54,415 nucleotides of DNA from Cryptomeria japonica (lineage: Eukaryota; Streptophyta; Pinopsida; Cupressales; Cupressaceae). The first letter of the stretch is position 1. Every line of letters starts with the position of its first letter. The notes under the pieces are model-generated. The model did no database searches. It was given only the letters and a program-made list of their open reading frames with translations, and was not told where the DNA came from. Location of the stretch: positions 1 through 54,415 of the forward strand of contig NW_026729276.1 of NCBI RefSeq assembly GCF_030272615.1, in the 5' to 3' direction. Made by a program: the position numbers and the translations under genes. This document shows positions 20,737-31,005 of the stretch, one piece after another.

Positions 20737-20978
20737 ATCCAGCACCAGGTACAGATACATATCCAGTAGTACCAGTTACGGATCCATAGCAAGCACCACC
20801 AGTGGTAGCATATCCAGTACCAAATCCAGTACCATAACACCTAGTTGACCTTGAACCTGTTGAAGCACCACTTGTAGAAGCACCGACCCGCACCAATAGC
20901 GAAGTAAGCATATCCATAAGCAGCAGTTGACTCTGAAGCAACTGTTTACATTGATACACCAGGCGAAGATCCAGCAGC

Positions 20979-20997
20979 ATATATATATATATATATA
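20979..20997. repeat. AT microsatellite
   Basis: About nine and a half AT units lie inside the GAST tract. A similar AT run is at 23945-23963. Confidence 0.9.
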
Positions 20998-21028
20998 GAC
21001 CTGTAGCATATATACCAGTAGCTACTAA

Positions 21029-21047
21029 GCCCCTACTATTCTAAGGC
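21029..21047 (+). repeat. Family A hairpin
   Basis: GCCCCTACTATTCTAAGGC. Confidence 0.75.
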
Positions 21048-21440
21048 CGGGTCCAGATCCAATGGTGAAACCAGTAGAATAAGCACCAATAGCAAAGACA
21101 TAGGCATAGGTTGCAGAGTAAGCCGTACCAGTAGCAGCATCTTAGCCAGCATCTCGTCCAGACACATATCCAGTAGCTACAGTTGCTTACCTTGATCCAG
21201 TTGCTTGGCTTGAACCAGGTGAACCAGTAGTAGTACCAGCATAGGTTGAACCAGAGCGGGGACATAGACATATACAGATACAGATCGAGGTCCAGATCAT
21301 GACCTTCGTGATCCAGACCCATATCCATAAGCATCTTCTCGCATCTGAGCCATTACCAGTAGCTTCGGTCGCAACTATAGCCAATAGCTACGTTGGCATA
21401 GGTAAGGGCAGTAGCAGCAGATTCAGCATAAGTAGATCCT

Positions 21441-21460
21441 GCCCCTACCATTCTATAGGC
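21441..21460 (+). repeat. Family A hairpin (CCATTC type)
   Basis: GCCCCTACCATTCTATAGGC. Triplet phase of the surrounding tract is lost across this copy. Confidence 0.75.
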
Positions 21461-21545
21461 GATCCAGTAGAGTCAATAGAGTCAGTAGATCCAGTTGAGG
21501 TTGTTTTCTGTAGTCGGTTCAGTACCAGTAGAAGCACCAATAGCA

Positions 21546-21614
21546 CCCTTTAGAAAACTATAGAAAGGGGGGGCACCCCCTTTAGAATAGTAGGGGCCTA
21601 TAGAATGGTAGGGG
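21546..21614 (-). repeat. Family A cluster
   Basis: A variant block TTTAGAAAACTATAGAAAGG (about 21549) is followed by CCCCTTTAGAATAGTAGGGG (21576-21598) and CCTATAGAATGGTAGGGG (21597-21614). The first block recurs at 41163 and, inverted, at 10581. Confidence 0.75.
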
Positions 21615-22249
21615 TAGCTAAGATAGAAGCACCACCGGTAGCAGTGGAAGGGATGGCTAGAGAAGCATAGGCAGCCCTCGACATTATATGGGACTCGGTT
21701 GAACCAGCTGATCCGGCTTATCCACCATTGGTAGATCCAGCAACACCACCTATTGATTCAGTTGATCCAGTGCCAATAACACCTACACTAGTAACTGATC
21801 GAGATCAAGACCCATAGCGACTTATGGATCCACCAACAGTAGCCATCTCTTCCAGGATGGATTAAGTAGCAGGAGTTTATCGTCGCAAGAGAAGAAGCGA
21901 AGCCAGCGTCTTAACCAAGTCTAGATCGATACCCAGCATCGGTCATGGAGACAAAGCCATCATACATAAGCAACACCCATAGCTTGAGTTGATCCGGAAG
22001 CTCCGGATCGATACCCATAAGCAGAAGAAGCTTTGGTAGCACCGGTTGATTAAGTAGATTCTAGTGACTTGGTTTAACCAGGCGTTGATCCATAAGTATA
22101 TCCTGCAGAGGCATAGGTACCTAAAGCATAGTCACAGATAGCTTCAGAAGTAGTTTACCTTTACATTGACTTAGTACTCACCCAAAGACGCCGATACGGT
22201 AGTTTAACCAGTTGATCCATCACTAGCTCCAGGTAAAGGTCCTCTCGTC

Positions 22250-22450
22250 ATTGATGCTCGAAGTCGTAATGCTCATGACTCAGATGCTCGTAGTTCCAGA
22301 TGCTGGTATAGATACTAGTGGTCCAGATACAGATGCTAGTGATCCAGATACTAATACCCATGGTTCAGCTGCTCATGATGCTGGTATAAATACTAGTGAT
22401 CGTGGTAGAGATGCGTATAGAGATACCTATAGAGCGAATGATTTGGAATA
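22250..22450 (+). repeat. GAST-like tract with Asp-rich triplets and 78-bp repeat
   Basis: The plus strand conceptually reads DAGIDTSGPDTDASDPDT and later DAGINTSDRG. GATGCTGGTATAGATACTAG at 22299 recurs at 22377 with one change, 78 bp apart, a multiple of three. The open stretch ends in TAA near 22450. The Asp/Asn-rich composition differs from the other tracts. Confidence 0.5.
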
Positions 22451-22499
22451 ATTGAGTGATAGAGATAGTTCCGGATAATAGAAAACTATCTCCCTTTTT

Positions 22500-22549
22500 A
22501 TTAATCAGTTCATTAATGCGCCAAATTACTATACCCCCCCATTATAGTT
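22500..22549 (-). repeat. Family C-like plus family F
   Basis: TTAATCAGTTCATTAATGCG is shared with 42596 and is followed by ATACCCCCCCATTATAGTTG, the complement of family F. Confidence 0.65.
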
Positions 22550-22572
22550 GTTGAATAGTTATCTACCTTTGC

Positions 22573-22665
22573 ACCGGCAATAGCCATAGAAGCCCTCTGA
22601 ACCGGCAATATACATACCCTCTGAACCGGCAATAGCCATGGGAACCCTCTGAACCGGCAATATAG
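22573..22665 (+). repeat. Short tandem array, units 24-28 bp
   Basis: ACCGGCAATA occurs at 22573, 22601, 22625 and 22653, mostly preceded by CCCTCTGA and followed by variable spacers. Four units are visible. Confidence 0.85.
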
Positions 22666-22680
22666 TGGGAGCCCGGGGGG

Positions 22681-22773
22681 CATGTTACGTATAGAATATA
22701 GATGGCCGGGTTCCCCGATAGCGATAGAGAAGTTTCGGAGAAATCGTCGGCCAGATTATATACGTAACATGCC
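22681..22773. repeat. Facing family B copies
   Basis: CATGTTACGTATAGAATA (minus, 22681-22699) and CCAGATTATATACGTAACAT plus GCC (plus, 22751-22773) face each other about 50 bp apart. Confidence 0.75.
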
Positions 22774-22917
22774 AACGGCACATCCACCCACCCCAATAAT
22801 GAATGGGGCACTTTCGGGGGTGGGCTTCAGGGAGGACGGACTTCGACGTTGTCCGCGATCCCCGTAGGGGATCAATGGAAACTAGAGTTGAGTGGTGACG
22901 AACTCTTTTCGTCAACT

Positions 22918-23075
22918 CAACTAGACTGAACCAAACTAGACCAAACCGAACTAGACTAAACCAGACTTAACTGAACTAGACCCCTTAGAATAGTAGGGCA
23001 AACCAGACTAAACTAGACTAAACCAGCATATAGTTTAGTTGACCAAACCAGACTAAACTAAACTAAACTAACCGC
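22918..23075 (+). repeat. AACTAGACC / AAACCAGAC simple repeat
   Basis: Units such as ACTAGACCAAACC and CAGACTAAACT run for about 150 bp. A family A copy interrupts them at 22981-22999. Confidence 0.85.
22981..22999 (-). repeat. Family A hairpin inserted in simple repeat
   Basis: CCCCTTAGAATAGTAGGGC lies between GAACTAGA and AAACCAGAC. The repeat resumes on the far side, which is what a clean insertion would look like. Confidence 0.85.
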
Positions 23076-24030
23076 GACCATGCCGTATACTATGAAGGGA
23101 TGGATTGAATTGTTCCAGTCCGCGACTATAGTTTCCCACCGGTTCTCCCGAAAACTCAACTAGAGTTGTTGCCCAACTATAGTTCATGGTACCTGCGACT
23201 CCGGACGCGAACGATGATCTTGTAGTGCGGGACTCTAGTTGAATGGAGGAACGCAACTATAGTCTCCATATCTGGGTCAGGGCCCGGAAACGATAGTTGG
23301 GGTAAGGCCCTATCGGGGTCGAGAAAGCCCTATTGAAGAAAGGGGAGAGGGTGGGAGAGGAACGGTCCGAAGGGAATCGATCTTAAGGACTCGGGAGAGG
23401 ATTTCCCTCGACCGGAGCTTTCAAACTGGGAGATAGCCCCCGCACTCGACCTGGTCGACCGATAGCATGCACTCGACCTGAACTCCTTCGAGGACTATAG
23501 TTCACTCAACCGGAGTTCAGTTGTCCTAATCAGCCTTTCCCCTATCCTTTATAGTGGCCCCTAGTTTCTAGTAGGGCCCTTTCTATTCTATAGGGCCCTA
23601 TAGTATAGGAGGGCGCAGAGAGTAAATAGGGAACAACTCTAATAGTTGTGGGGGCTCTATAGTTATTATAGTAGGGCCCGTGGGGGGCCTACCGCTACCG
23701 CTACCTCTATAGCCGTGGCCATGGGCCGGATATCTAGGCCCACTCCTACCCCCCACGGCTATAAGGGTCGCGGTAGGGCGGATACAAGCTTGGTGCCCAC
23801 CGAAGGAAGGATCCAAGCTTCCAGCCGCATACCTACCCCTAGGACTATCCCCCGGCTGCTAGTATAGTTGAGAGGATGGGGCGGACGGATACAAACTTCG
23901 GGCCCACCGAAGGAAGCAGCGAAGCAACTATGCAGGCAGGGTGCCATATATATATATATATATACAGGGGGTCCCCGTTTCCTCCCAGGGTGGGTGGATT
24001 ATAGTTGGGAGCTATTGTTGTTGCGAGAAG
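23075..24030. other. Unassigned DNA with family E palindromes
   Basis: CAACTATAGTTC, CGACTATAGTTT and CAACTAGAGTTG-type palindromes occur between 23120 and 23290. Variant A-like blocks joined at GGGCCC lie at 23556-23596. An AT microsatellite is at 23945-23963. No gene was recognised. Confidence 0.45.
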
Positions 24031-24039
24031 GGGGCTCTC

Positions 24040-24130
24040 GGTGGGGATGACGGTCCTCATTCTCGTTATGGGCTGAGCCACACACGTGCTACACTACAAT
24101 CGCACCGCCACTATAGTGGAATGGGATGGG
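24040..24130 (+). pseudogene. Small-subunit rRNA fragment (18S/rrn18), diverged
   Basis: GGTGGGGATGACG, then TTATGGGCTGAGCCACACAC and GTGCTACA match the conserved small-subunit rRNA segment around E. coli positions 1185-1240, in the right order and nearly the right spacing. The rest of the gene is absent. The sequence between the two blocks and after GTGCTACA is altered, including an apparent insertion before AATGGGATGGGG. This is a decayed fragment and is unlikely to be functional. Confidence 0.75.
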
Positions 24131-24279
24131 GAAACGAGCGAAACAACCAGATCTGGTCCGGTCAAAGAAGAATGGGGAAGACACAACCACTCCATTCAAA
24201 CTGGTGGGTATGGGTAAACTTAAATTGCTTCCTGGGTCATTGGAATTCTCTTGCCCCGGATTGGTGGGATCTGCTACCT

Positions 24280-24760
24280 GAGAACGAGGGCGCTGTATTC
24301 ATTATGGGTCTTTCTTATTGGTGCTACTCCTATTGGTGCTTTTTCTGCTTTTACTCGATCAACTGACTCTGTTCTCTCAGCTGACGTAGCCTTAGCTGGT
24401 TCTGCTTTTGCTGGTGATGGCAGGCGGGTATGGAACCGAAAAATAAGAAGTACTGGCATTGGAAAGGATCCCGTTTTTTCGGGGTGTTGGCTATCAGAGG
24501 GTCTGCCGCTTCGCATCCGGATTTGAATCTTGATCTCTCACTGGATTTGCTTATACTGGATAACCTGCTACTAGCACTGGGGGACAGGTTGGCTCTCTAA
24601 CAGGAATAGATGTTAGGAAATATGCTGGGACGGATACTGACTCAACTCGATTAGCTGCCCCTTCTTTTTCCGCCTACGCTTCTGTTACTGCCTTCTATAC
24701 CCCTGCGTTTCCTGGCGCTACTACCTTTGTTTCCTTTGCAACGGGGTCTCTCTTCTACAA
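24280..24760 (+). repeat. GAST triplet-phased tract
   Basis: The frame near 24310-24420 conceptually reads LIGATPIGAFSAF and ADVALAGSAFAGD. It decays into TCTGGATT- and TATGCT-type phrases further on. Confidence 0.45.
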
Positions 24761-26265
24761 ATGAATCTCGATATCGATCGCGAACTAGAAGGGATGCTTC
24801 AGGCGAAGCACGCATAGGGTGGGGCAGGACAGCAATCTGATAAGGGCAGTGGGCACGGGAAAAGGAGGGTCGTTCTCTCAAGGGGCTCCTCCGGCCCACG
24901 CTAATCAACATTATTAAGTATTTTATTTGAAGGACGGGAAGGAACGGGGGGGAAACCCCAACTATCTACTAGCTGTTGTGGTCTTGAACAGATTAGGTTC
25001 CCCGACGATATAGTGTTGCATCCGGCATGAGCTCGAAGAGCTATCTCCTCGAAGAAACAGTCGGCTCGAACAGTCACACCTACAGCTAAAGAGCTAGCTC
25101 TCTCCCCATAGATGTTCCAGCTCGAACCCATCCACCCCTACTGCTTGCTCCAGTCACTCGAGTCACTACTCCCCGAATAGTCTACTTACTCGAACAACTG
25201 GAGAAGCAGAGCCAGTACCATCTCCACCCATCCACTGTAGTAAACCTCCAGATAGATGGCAACCCAGTAGTACGAGGGCAAGGTTGAACTCCCCCCCTCA
25301 TACTGCTACTGGACCAACCTGCTTCAATTGGAGAGGGGAAATACTGACACTATGAAATGGACTGTATCTTCCAAGCTCCCCAACCTACCACCCTCTCTCG
25401 ACTCAACAACATCTTTCCTCGCCGGTCTCTCGGTTTGATCGTTGGTGATTGCAGATCGGTGTGGTAGGTCAGTAACTTGTTGAAGTCAGATCGCAGTTAA
25501 AGCTTCATACCACAAAACAGCTGAGCAGGGCATTTGTCCTCTCCCGTCCCACCGGGGTGGGAAGGGTTGGCGTTCACCTCTGATCATAACATTGGCCCAT
25601 CCCTCTCTATTTCTTGGCAGGGCTCACCCGTATTTAGAGTATCGGATCTCGGCACCATAACGCTTTAAGGACGTAGGAATACTGGGACTCCAGCTAAACC
25701 CACGGCCCACGCTACGAAGACCTTACGAGTGGTCAGGACTGGACATCGAAAGGATAGTTATGGGTTATCGTCCTTCCGGTGTCCACGCCTGGGGTATCTT
25801 AGCCAATGGTTAGCTGTACCTTCCCTCCACAAGCACTCTAATTCACGGTGGAGTGGGCGTTTCTAGTGGGAATGGGTAAACGCTTGCGCCCCGACAAGGG
25901 CAGGGGATTGTATTATCCTGTTCAAGTTCCCATCCAGGAGAGAGGAGACCATGCTCACCACATGGGCCCCTGACAACAAGAGTTTTCCATTCCAAGCCTG
26001 ATAGCCACTGGTTTCAAAATCTCGTAAACTGGGCTGAACTGCATATTGAGTTATTCATTCGCGAAGGGTATGGCAAGAGCATTCAGCACGCGACTCACTC
26101 AGCGTGGGATACAGCTACCGGAATGGGGGCCTCGTCGTTTGGTAGGTGGTCCGCTTGCCCCTCCGTTTCATTTATGCCGTCTTTTATCAGCCACGATCTA
26201 TCTGATTAGGCCACGCCCGTTAGACATCCATCCGCCCTTCATCCTTTGGTTGGGATGGTGTTAAT
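24760..26265. other. Unassigned, low-repeat DNA
   Basis: This is one of the longer stretches without family A copies. One plus-strand frame near 25690-25800 stays open for about 50 codons but matches nothing I recognise. I looked for a group II intron domain V-like hairpin, a tRNA and larger rRNA blocks and did not see them. Confidence 0.35.
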
Positions 26266-26287
26266 CAGATTCTATACGTAACATGCC
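26266..26287 (+). repeat. Family B repeat
   Basis: CAGATTCTATACGTAACATG plus CC, followed by AACACCATAATCTACC. A near-identical flank, AAACCATAATCTACC, follows the copy at 12058, so these two share more than the core. Confidence 0.8.
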
Positions 26288-26527
26288 AACACCATAATCT
26301 ACCTTTCTCTTCCCATCCCACCCGCCGAACATTCCTTTCATAGGAGGAGTCCCTTTCTATCTCAGGTCGGGGTGGTTTTGAGTGTTTTGGGATCAAGGAA
26401 CAGTAGTTGCAGAGCACCTAGTGAACTGGGTAAAAGCATCATCATTGGCTGAAACAACTGAATCCCCTTTGCCATAGTAGGGCCTCGCTCTTCATACGGA
26501 ATATCTATTGAAACATCTGAATCAATA

Positions 26528-26544
26528 GGCCTACTATTCTAGCC
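26528..26544 (+). repeat. Family A hairpin, short
   Basis: GGCCTACTATTCTAGCC has shortened arms (GGC and GCC). Confidence 0.65.
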
Positions 26545-26614
26545 GGGGCTGGTCCTCTCACGGCCCAGATATTTCATAATTACCTCTTTATATGCCTCTC
26601 CCGCAACTGGTGCT

Positions 26615-26634
26615 GCCCATAGAATTGTAGGGGC
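26615..26634 (-). repeat. Family A hairpin inside GAST tract
   Basis: GCCCATAGAATTGTAGGGGC sits between ACTGGTGCT and TGCTGGT. An 18-base insert leaves the triplets in phase. Confidence 0.8.
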
Positions 26635-26882
26635 TGCTGGTCCTTCGACTGGATCCACTGCTCTAGCCCCGCTTCTCCCGCGACCGAAGCGAGAAGGGTC
26701 TGGGTCCCGATCTGGAACAGCCACTACTAGTGGGGTGCTACTAGTGGGATTGCCGGTACTGGACCGACTGAGTCAACTGTATAATCGATTGCTACTTCTC
26801 CAATCCCCTCCCCTCCAATTAAGCGGTGTTGCTCCTTCTATTGAATCACTCAATAGACTCAATCTACTGAACCACTGACAGA

Positions 26883-26977
26883 ATCCCTACTATTCTAAAG
26901 GGGATAGGTTTCGTATACAATTCCATCAACAGCAGAACCAACTGAAGAATCAACTGGATCCCTTTAGAATAGTAGGG
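26883..26977. repeat. Two family A copies
   Basis: ATCCCTACTATTCTAAAGGG plus GAT (plus, 26883-26905, ends ATCCC and GGGAT) and CCCTTTAGAATAGTAGGG (minus, 26960-26977, in phase with the tract). Confidence 0.8.
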
Positions 26978-27392
26978 CTACTGGTGGGTATCTAACAGAT
27001 GGGGATGCTGGTCATGGATCCATAGGAACTGGGAAACGAACTGCTACTGGTGCATCTCGATCTCGATCCGGAAATGGAACTGCTGGATATGGGTCTCGAT
27101 CTCAAGACTCAGAATCTTCAACTCACTCATGGAGGTGGCTGGTCTCGCCCTGTTATTCGTGATGCTTGGTCTCGGTATCACTACTGGACCGACTCTAGGT
27201 AGAACAACTGCCTGCACTTGGCTCTGCTGCTTATGGCGTTGTATAAGCATCTGAGGTTGCGAACCAACTGATGATCTACCGGGCCGGATCAACAATAATA
27301 GTGCCGGGCTGCCTGGGCACAATCAACCACATAATCTATTGCTACTCTCGGTTCCGCCTCTGCTAGTGGTTAAGCATCCCGATCCACGACTG

Positions 27393-27411
27393 CCCCTACC
27401 ATTTTAAGGGG
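27393..27411 (+). repeat. Family A hairpin inside GAST tract
   Basis: CCCCTACCATTTTAAGGGG; triplet phase is preserved. Confidence 0.75.
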
Positions 27412-27516
27412 AACTGCTGCTGGGTAAACTACTGGATCACTCGCAACCTCACCATAATCTAAAGAGTCGTATGGATCTGGGTCCCGATCTCTACTCGGAT
27501 CTGCCCATCCTCCTCT

Positions 27517-27564
27517 AATTAATTAGCCTGCTAGAGTAAGGGAACTACCATAGAATTGTAGGGG
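27517..27564 (-). repeat. Family C followed by family A
   Basis: TAATTAATTAGCCTGCTAGA (C, 27517-27541) and CCATAGAATTGTAGGGG (A, 27548-27564). Confidence 0.7.
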
Positions 27565-27683
27565 CCCGGAACGGCTACTATGGAACTCTGGGAGGGATTA
27601 AATTAGCCTTGTTCGGAGGTAGATGCCATTGTTCCGGGGGTGCTACTACGGGCTCTAGGAATGGAAGGGACCCGGAACAAGGT

Positions 27684-27702
27684 CCCCTTTAGAATAGTAG
27701 GG
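27684..27702 (-). repeat. Family A hairpin
   Basis: CCCCTTTAGAATAGTAGGG. Confidence 0.8.
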
Positions 27703-27946
27703 CTCCATACGATTCCCAAACATTTCAGGTGGATCGATGGCAACACTAGAACAAGCGGGAACACTCCTCTGTATCTCGTATAGAGGGTAATATGTCGATT
27801 TGTACAATGAGATCTTAGTAGTGAGGTGATAGGTGCGTCCGGCGTATTACTAGTCTGATGATGACAAGGCAGCACCCCTTACAGACTGAAATCATTAGTG
27901 GATTAGCCCCGCAGGCCCAGCGGCCATAGGGAGCGGTTCAAAGAAG

Positions 27947-28004
27947 GGTGGGGCCGTACTCGCCACAAGCTGATTAATTGGGGTGGGCCCCTACTATTCT
28001 ATGG
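27947..28004 (+). repeat. C-D-A module, copy 1
   Basis: TACTCGCCACAAGCTGATTA, ATTGGGGTGGG and then CCCCTACTATTCTATGG. A near-identical 40-bp lead sequence at 32169-32210 is followed by family A in the opposite orientation. Confidence 0.8.
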
Positions 28005-28129
28005 CAGGAGGACTTATCCTATATCCTCCCGCCCCCCCCGGGTGGGGGGGAACTAATTCTCTCGAGAGGGAAAGCCAGCACCCGAGCGAGGGTTAACCAG
28101 CAACAGAGGCGGGTGTTTAATCTACTGAT

Positions 28130-28350
28130 CCAAAACCGCCAATAGCAAAGTGAGCCGTGGAAGCAGCAGGAGGTTCAGCACCACTAGCAGGAGAGTAAGC
28201 AACACCTATTGAAATAGCATTACTACGGCATTAATGATTCTTGCGGGGATAATCTTGACGAAATATTGCTACCAATCCCGCAACAAATCTGCCCGTAACC
28301 GCACGTCATCGCTAGAAGGTTGGGTTTAATCTGATCGATCTCCTATTGAT
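28130..28350 (-). repeat. Short GAST tract then unassigned DNA
   Basis: AGCAGCAGGAGGTTCAGCAC shows the minus-strand triplet style for about 90 bp, after which it is lost. Confidence 0.35.
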
Positions 28351-28356
28351 AAGTCG

Positions 28357-28653
28357 TTAATACGTACATGATAGACTCGGTTCAGCAGGTTCAATGCCTG
28401 CGATCAAGGCCGTGTGTGCTTCACTCCGAGATCCGTCTATAGATGGTACTGCTTGGGCAGTTCTGCACTTCTGGATATAGAAACTCGAAATCGATTCCAC
28501 AATAATAGGTCGGCTATACAGCCGGGGTGGGAGGGACATATTGGGCCCCATCCTTAGAGGTTCCGGGAAACAAATAGCACCGTATCTCCTCCCACTCTCC
28601 CCTGTGTCGTTGACCTCATTCCGGTTGCCCCACTCAGCCAATAGAGCCGCCAA
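28357..28653 (-). CDS. Unrecognised 98-residue frame
   Basis: The frame is not low-complexity and crosses no family A copy, unlike most open frames nearby. Its C end contains TALIAGIEPAEPSL. No motif, membrane span or family was recognised and there is no neighbouring gene. It may be chance. Confidence 0.12.
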   Translation of the reverse strand: MAALLAEWGNRNEVNDTGESGRRYGAICFPEPLRMGPNMSLPPRLYSRPIIVESISSFYIQKCRTAQAVPSIDGSRSEAHTALIAGIEPAEPSLSCTY

Positions 28654-28659
28654 ATAATA

Positions 28660-29690
28660 CTCAATTTGAACAGAGCCCTATCATGCCAACAATTCCAGGG
28701 GTAGGAAGGATAGGGGTGGGGGAGGCCAATGGGGTAGGGATATTACGTCTAGATGCGATAATGCGATAGCTGCTAAAAAAACTAATTATCAACTAAGCTT
28801 TGTCTGGAGGACTTTCCGTCAAGTGAAAGCGCAGCTTGCTTGGTCCCCACCGACGAATGCGGCGGGGGGCCCCTGCCGGTGAACCCTCTATCTCTCCTAC
28901 CAAAAGTAGGGTAGGGGAGCAATATAGGTGGGTTGCGCCTACTTCGGAAAGTGGAGGCCACCTGAACCATATTAGAAATTAGATGGCCTAAATAAAATAG
29001 GATAGAATCCTCCGGCCCATCACGAATTAGAGAAAAAAGACCGAAGGTAACTTGTCCAGCTCAAAGCACGCATTGGGAAGGAGATAGTAAATAGCGTGTC
29101 AGTCCATGGCTATGGCAAGGGTGGGGGGGGAATGGCTAGCTCGAGACGGCTTTGATCATCGTTCTCAACAGTTACTCTAGCAGGCGTATTAATTAGAGAC
29201 TTTGATCAACAACTCCCCAGTAGGAGGTAGAAAGGTAAGGGAGCAGAGTCTACGGCGAAACACATCGGGGAGGGGGGGGATTTTTGATTGCGAGCAACTA
29301 AACATTGTTTTCTACAAGCGGGCGTAACCGCTTTTCAATAAGAGGCGGCGGCGTAATTCCGTGGGGCTCTCGTAGGGGAATGGAGGAGACCCCTCTTTTT
29401 TGAATACCAATATGGTATCTTTGCCCAAGAGAGTATAGCCCAACCTCTTTTTCCACGTCTGTGCGCGGAAGGTAGAAAGCCTGGTTTAGCACTGTTTGCT
29501 GTCCCTCCTGAGTCCGTTCCCCCCCCGCGCCCGAAGAATTGAGAGGCCCCTACAATGGCCCACAACCAACGGGTGTGCTAACAATATCGGATTGGCTTGC
29601 AACCAATATCGGATTGGAGTGGGGAAGGAACATGGGCGCCGGAAAGTTCCGGTGGCCGATGTGCAGTTTGGGGGAGGGGAACCCAATGCC
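28660..29690. other. Unassigned, low-repeat DNA
   Basis: A family C copy (29173-29196, ACTCTAGCAGGCGTATTAAT) is the only clear repeat. A minus-strand frame at 29298-29492 looks protein-like but is not recognised. A short direct repeat of CAATATCGGATTGG lies at about 29581 and 29603. Confidence 0.35.
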
Positions 29691-29695
29691 GGAGA

Positions 29696-30055
29696 GCCCT
29701 ACTATTCTAAGGGGTTAGCCATGGACAGCTGAGGAGTAGTCAGTAATGCGCACTCGGCTTACTACCCCTGGGCTGAATGGCATACCCAATGTTGTAGAGT
29801 ATAGCTAGTGAGGAGGATAGCTACGAGAAGGATTGCCATCCCACTCTCTCTGGAATGGATCGGAGGAGGGAGACTACTCGGCTATCAGAGCTGCATGGAT
29901 GCTAGGGCGACTCCTGGAGAACTAATCTGGTAGAGGGCCATACTCTACAGACACTACTCTGCAGGTCTACTCTACCATTCACTTCTTCGGGGCAGATTAG
30001 TGCGGGACCCAAAGAATGGGGCCCCCCTATCAAGCCCCTACTATTCGGCAAGGGC
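29696..30055 (+). repeat. Two family A copies
   Basis: GCCCTACTATTCTAAGGGG (29696-29714) and GCCCCTACTATTCGGCAAGG plus GC (30034-30055, with a CGGC replacement in the loop). The DNA between them is unassigned. Confidence 0.75.
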
Positions 30056-30319
30056 AATGTCGACTAACTGTCCCAGGGTTCCCTTGGGTATAGCCGGTCC
30101 CCCCGCGCGTTACAGGGAGGGCCCTAAAGTTCTATAGGCGGGGAAGATATTTCTCATTTCTACCCCGGCCTCATATGATGTGTCTAGGGATGGATGCGGA
30201 CGGATGCTTGCTGACGACAAATCCAAGTGGGAATAGAGACACGACCGCTTTCCATGTTGATTGTCACGGAAGAATCGTCGAAATAAAATAACAAGGTAGT
30301 CCCACCTACTATAGATTGG

Positions 30320-30563
30320 GCCCTACTATCGCTATAGGGGCTAGGCAACACTGGGATGACCACCCCCCGTAGGGCCCTCCCAGCCGCCTTAGTTCTTCAG
30401 CGGGTTCAACGTCAATCCCAGGGCTCGCTCAATTGTGGCGAGGATAAGCTTTCTGTATTCGTTCGAAGAGCAGTTCCCATCCATCCATTGAGTGCATACT
30501 CATTCCTCTCAATAAGAGCAGGGCGGTTACTAATAAATACGGTCCCCTTAGATTAGTAGGGCC
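30320..30563. repeat. Two family A variants
   Basis: GCCCTACTATCGCTATAGGG plus GC (plus, 30320-30341) and CCCCTTAGATTAGTAGGGCC (minus, 30544-30563). Confidence 0.7.
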
Positions 30564-30830
30564 TTTCCTCTCAACTATAGTTGAAACGCTTTATGCTCAT
30601 GTTTGACCAACTATTTCACCTATTACTTATTCATTGAGCAACTCTCGGGTTAGGCTCCCGAGCGTTATCCGTAGGCGCCCCAAATCAATAAGCGCAAAAG
30701 AAGTCACTATCTTTAGGCCATTTCGGATAGAAACAGAAATGCCGGAACATCACCGCCCACTAACCTATAGTTGTACCCCACAATCGGAAAGAAAAGTAAT
30801 CCGATCCGCACCACCCCTTTTGCATGCATG

Positions 30831-30854
30831 CTTATTCTAGCAAGCTGATTAATT
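30831..30854 (+). repeat. Family C repeat
   Basis: CTTATTCTAGCAAGCTGATT plus AATT, followed by GAGTGGGAGGG. Confidence 0.7.
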
Positions 30855-30880
30855 GAGTGGGAGGGAATTCATTTCTCTCT

Positions 30881-30999
30881 ACCGCCTTAACCCCATAAGC
30901 GGGATTGCACCACCATCCATGCAAGGATATTACCGCCTTAACCACATCAGCGGGAGTGCACCACCATCCATGCAAGGAGGTTACCGCCTTAACCACACC
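30881..30999 (+). repeat. 51-bp tandem repeat, 2.3 copies
   Basis: Units start ACCGCCTTAACC at 30881, 30932 and 30983. The first two contain TGCACCACCATCCATGCAAG. The third is cut after about 17 bases and is followed by a family A copy. Confidence 0.9.
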
Positions 31000-31005
31000 C
31001 GGGAG

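Larger units (their letters stand above)
20680..22200 (-). repeat. GAST triplet-phased tract
   Basis: On the minus strand a stretch around 20740-20900 conceptually reads GASTSGASTGSRSTRCYG and goes on in Gly/Thr/Tyr/Ala. CCAGTAGC, ATCCAGTA and GTTGATCC on the plus strand are the commonest phrases. Family A copies interrupt it at 20719, 21029, 21441, 21576 and 21597. Stops and phase breaks prevent any full-length frame. Confidence 0.55.
26380..27600 (+). repeat. GAST triplet-phased tract
   Basis: Phrases such as ACTGGATCCACTGCT and GGATATGGGTCTCG keep phase over most of it. Embedded family A copies lie at 26528, 26615, 26883, 26960, 27393 and 27548. A family C copy at 27517-27541 marks the downstream end. 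Confidence 0.5.

Noticed and set aside
22573-22665. Short regular repeats as a CRISPR array
   Set aside because: Repeats are only about 10-18 bp, spacers are 6-18 bp and similar to each other, and there is no cas gene. It is an ordinary short tandem repeat.
24251-24526. A frame reading IGATPIGAFSAF, vaguely like the ATP synthase c subunit (atp9)
   Set aside because: The likeness is only small-residue composition. The conserved acidic-residue helix and the length of atp9 are absent. The same composition occurs in all triplet tracts.
24760-26265. A group II intron or trans-spliced exon in this low-repeat stretch
   Set aside because: I found no domain V-like hairpin, no GUGYG-type 5' boundary with a matching AY 3' boundary, and no recognisable nad exon.
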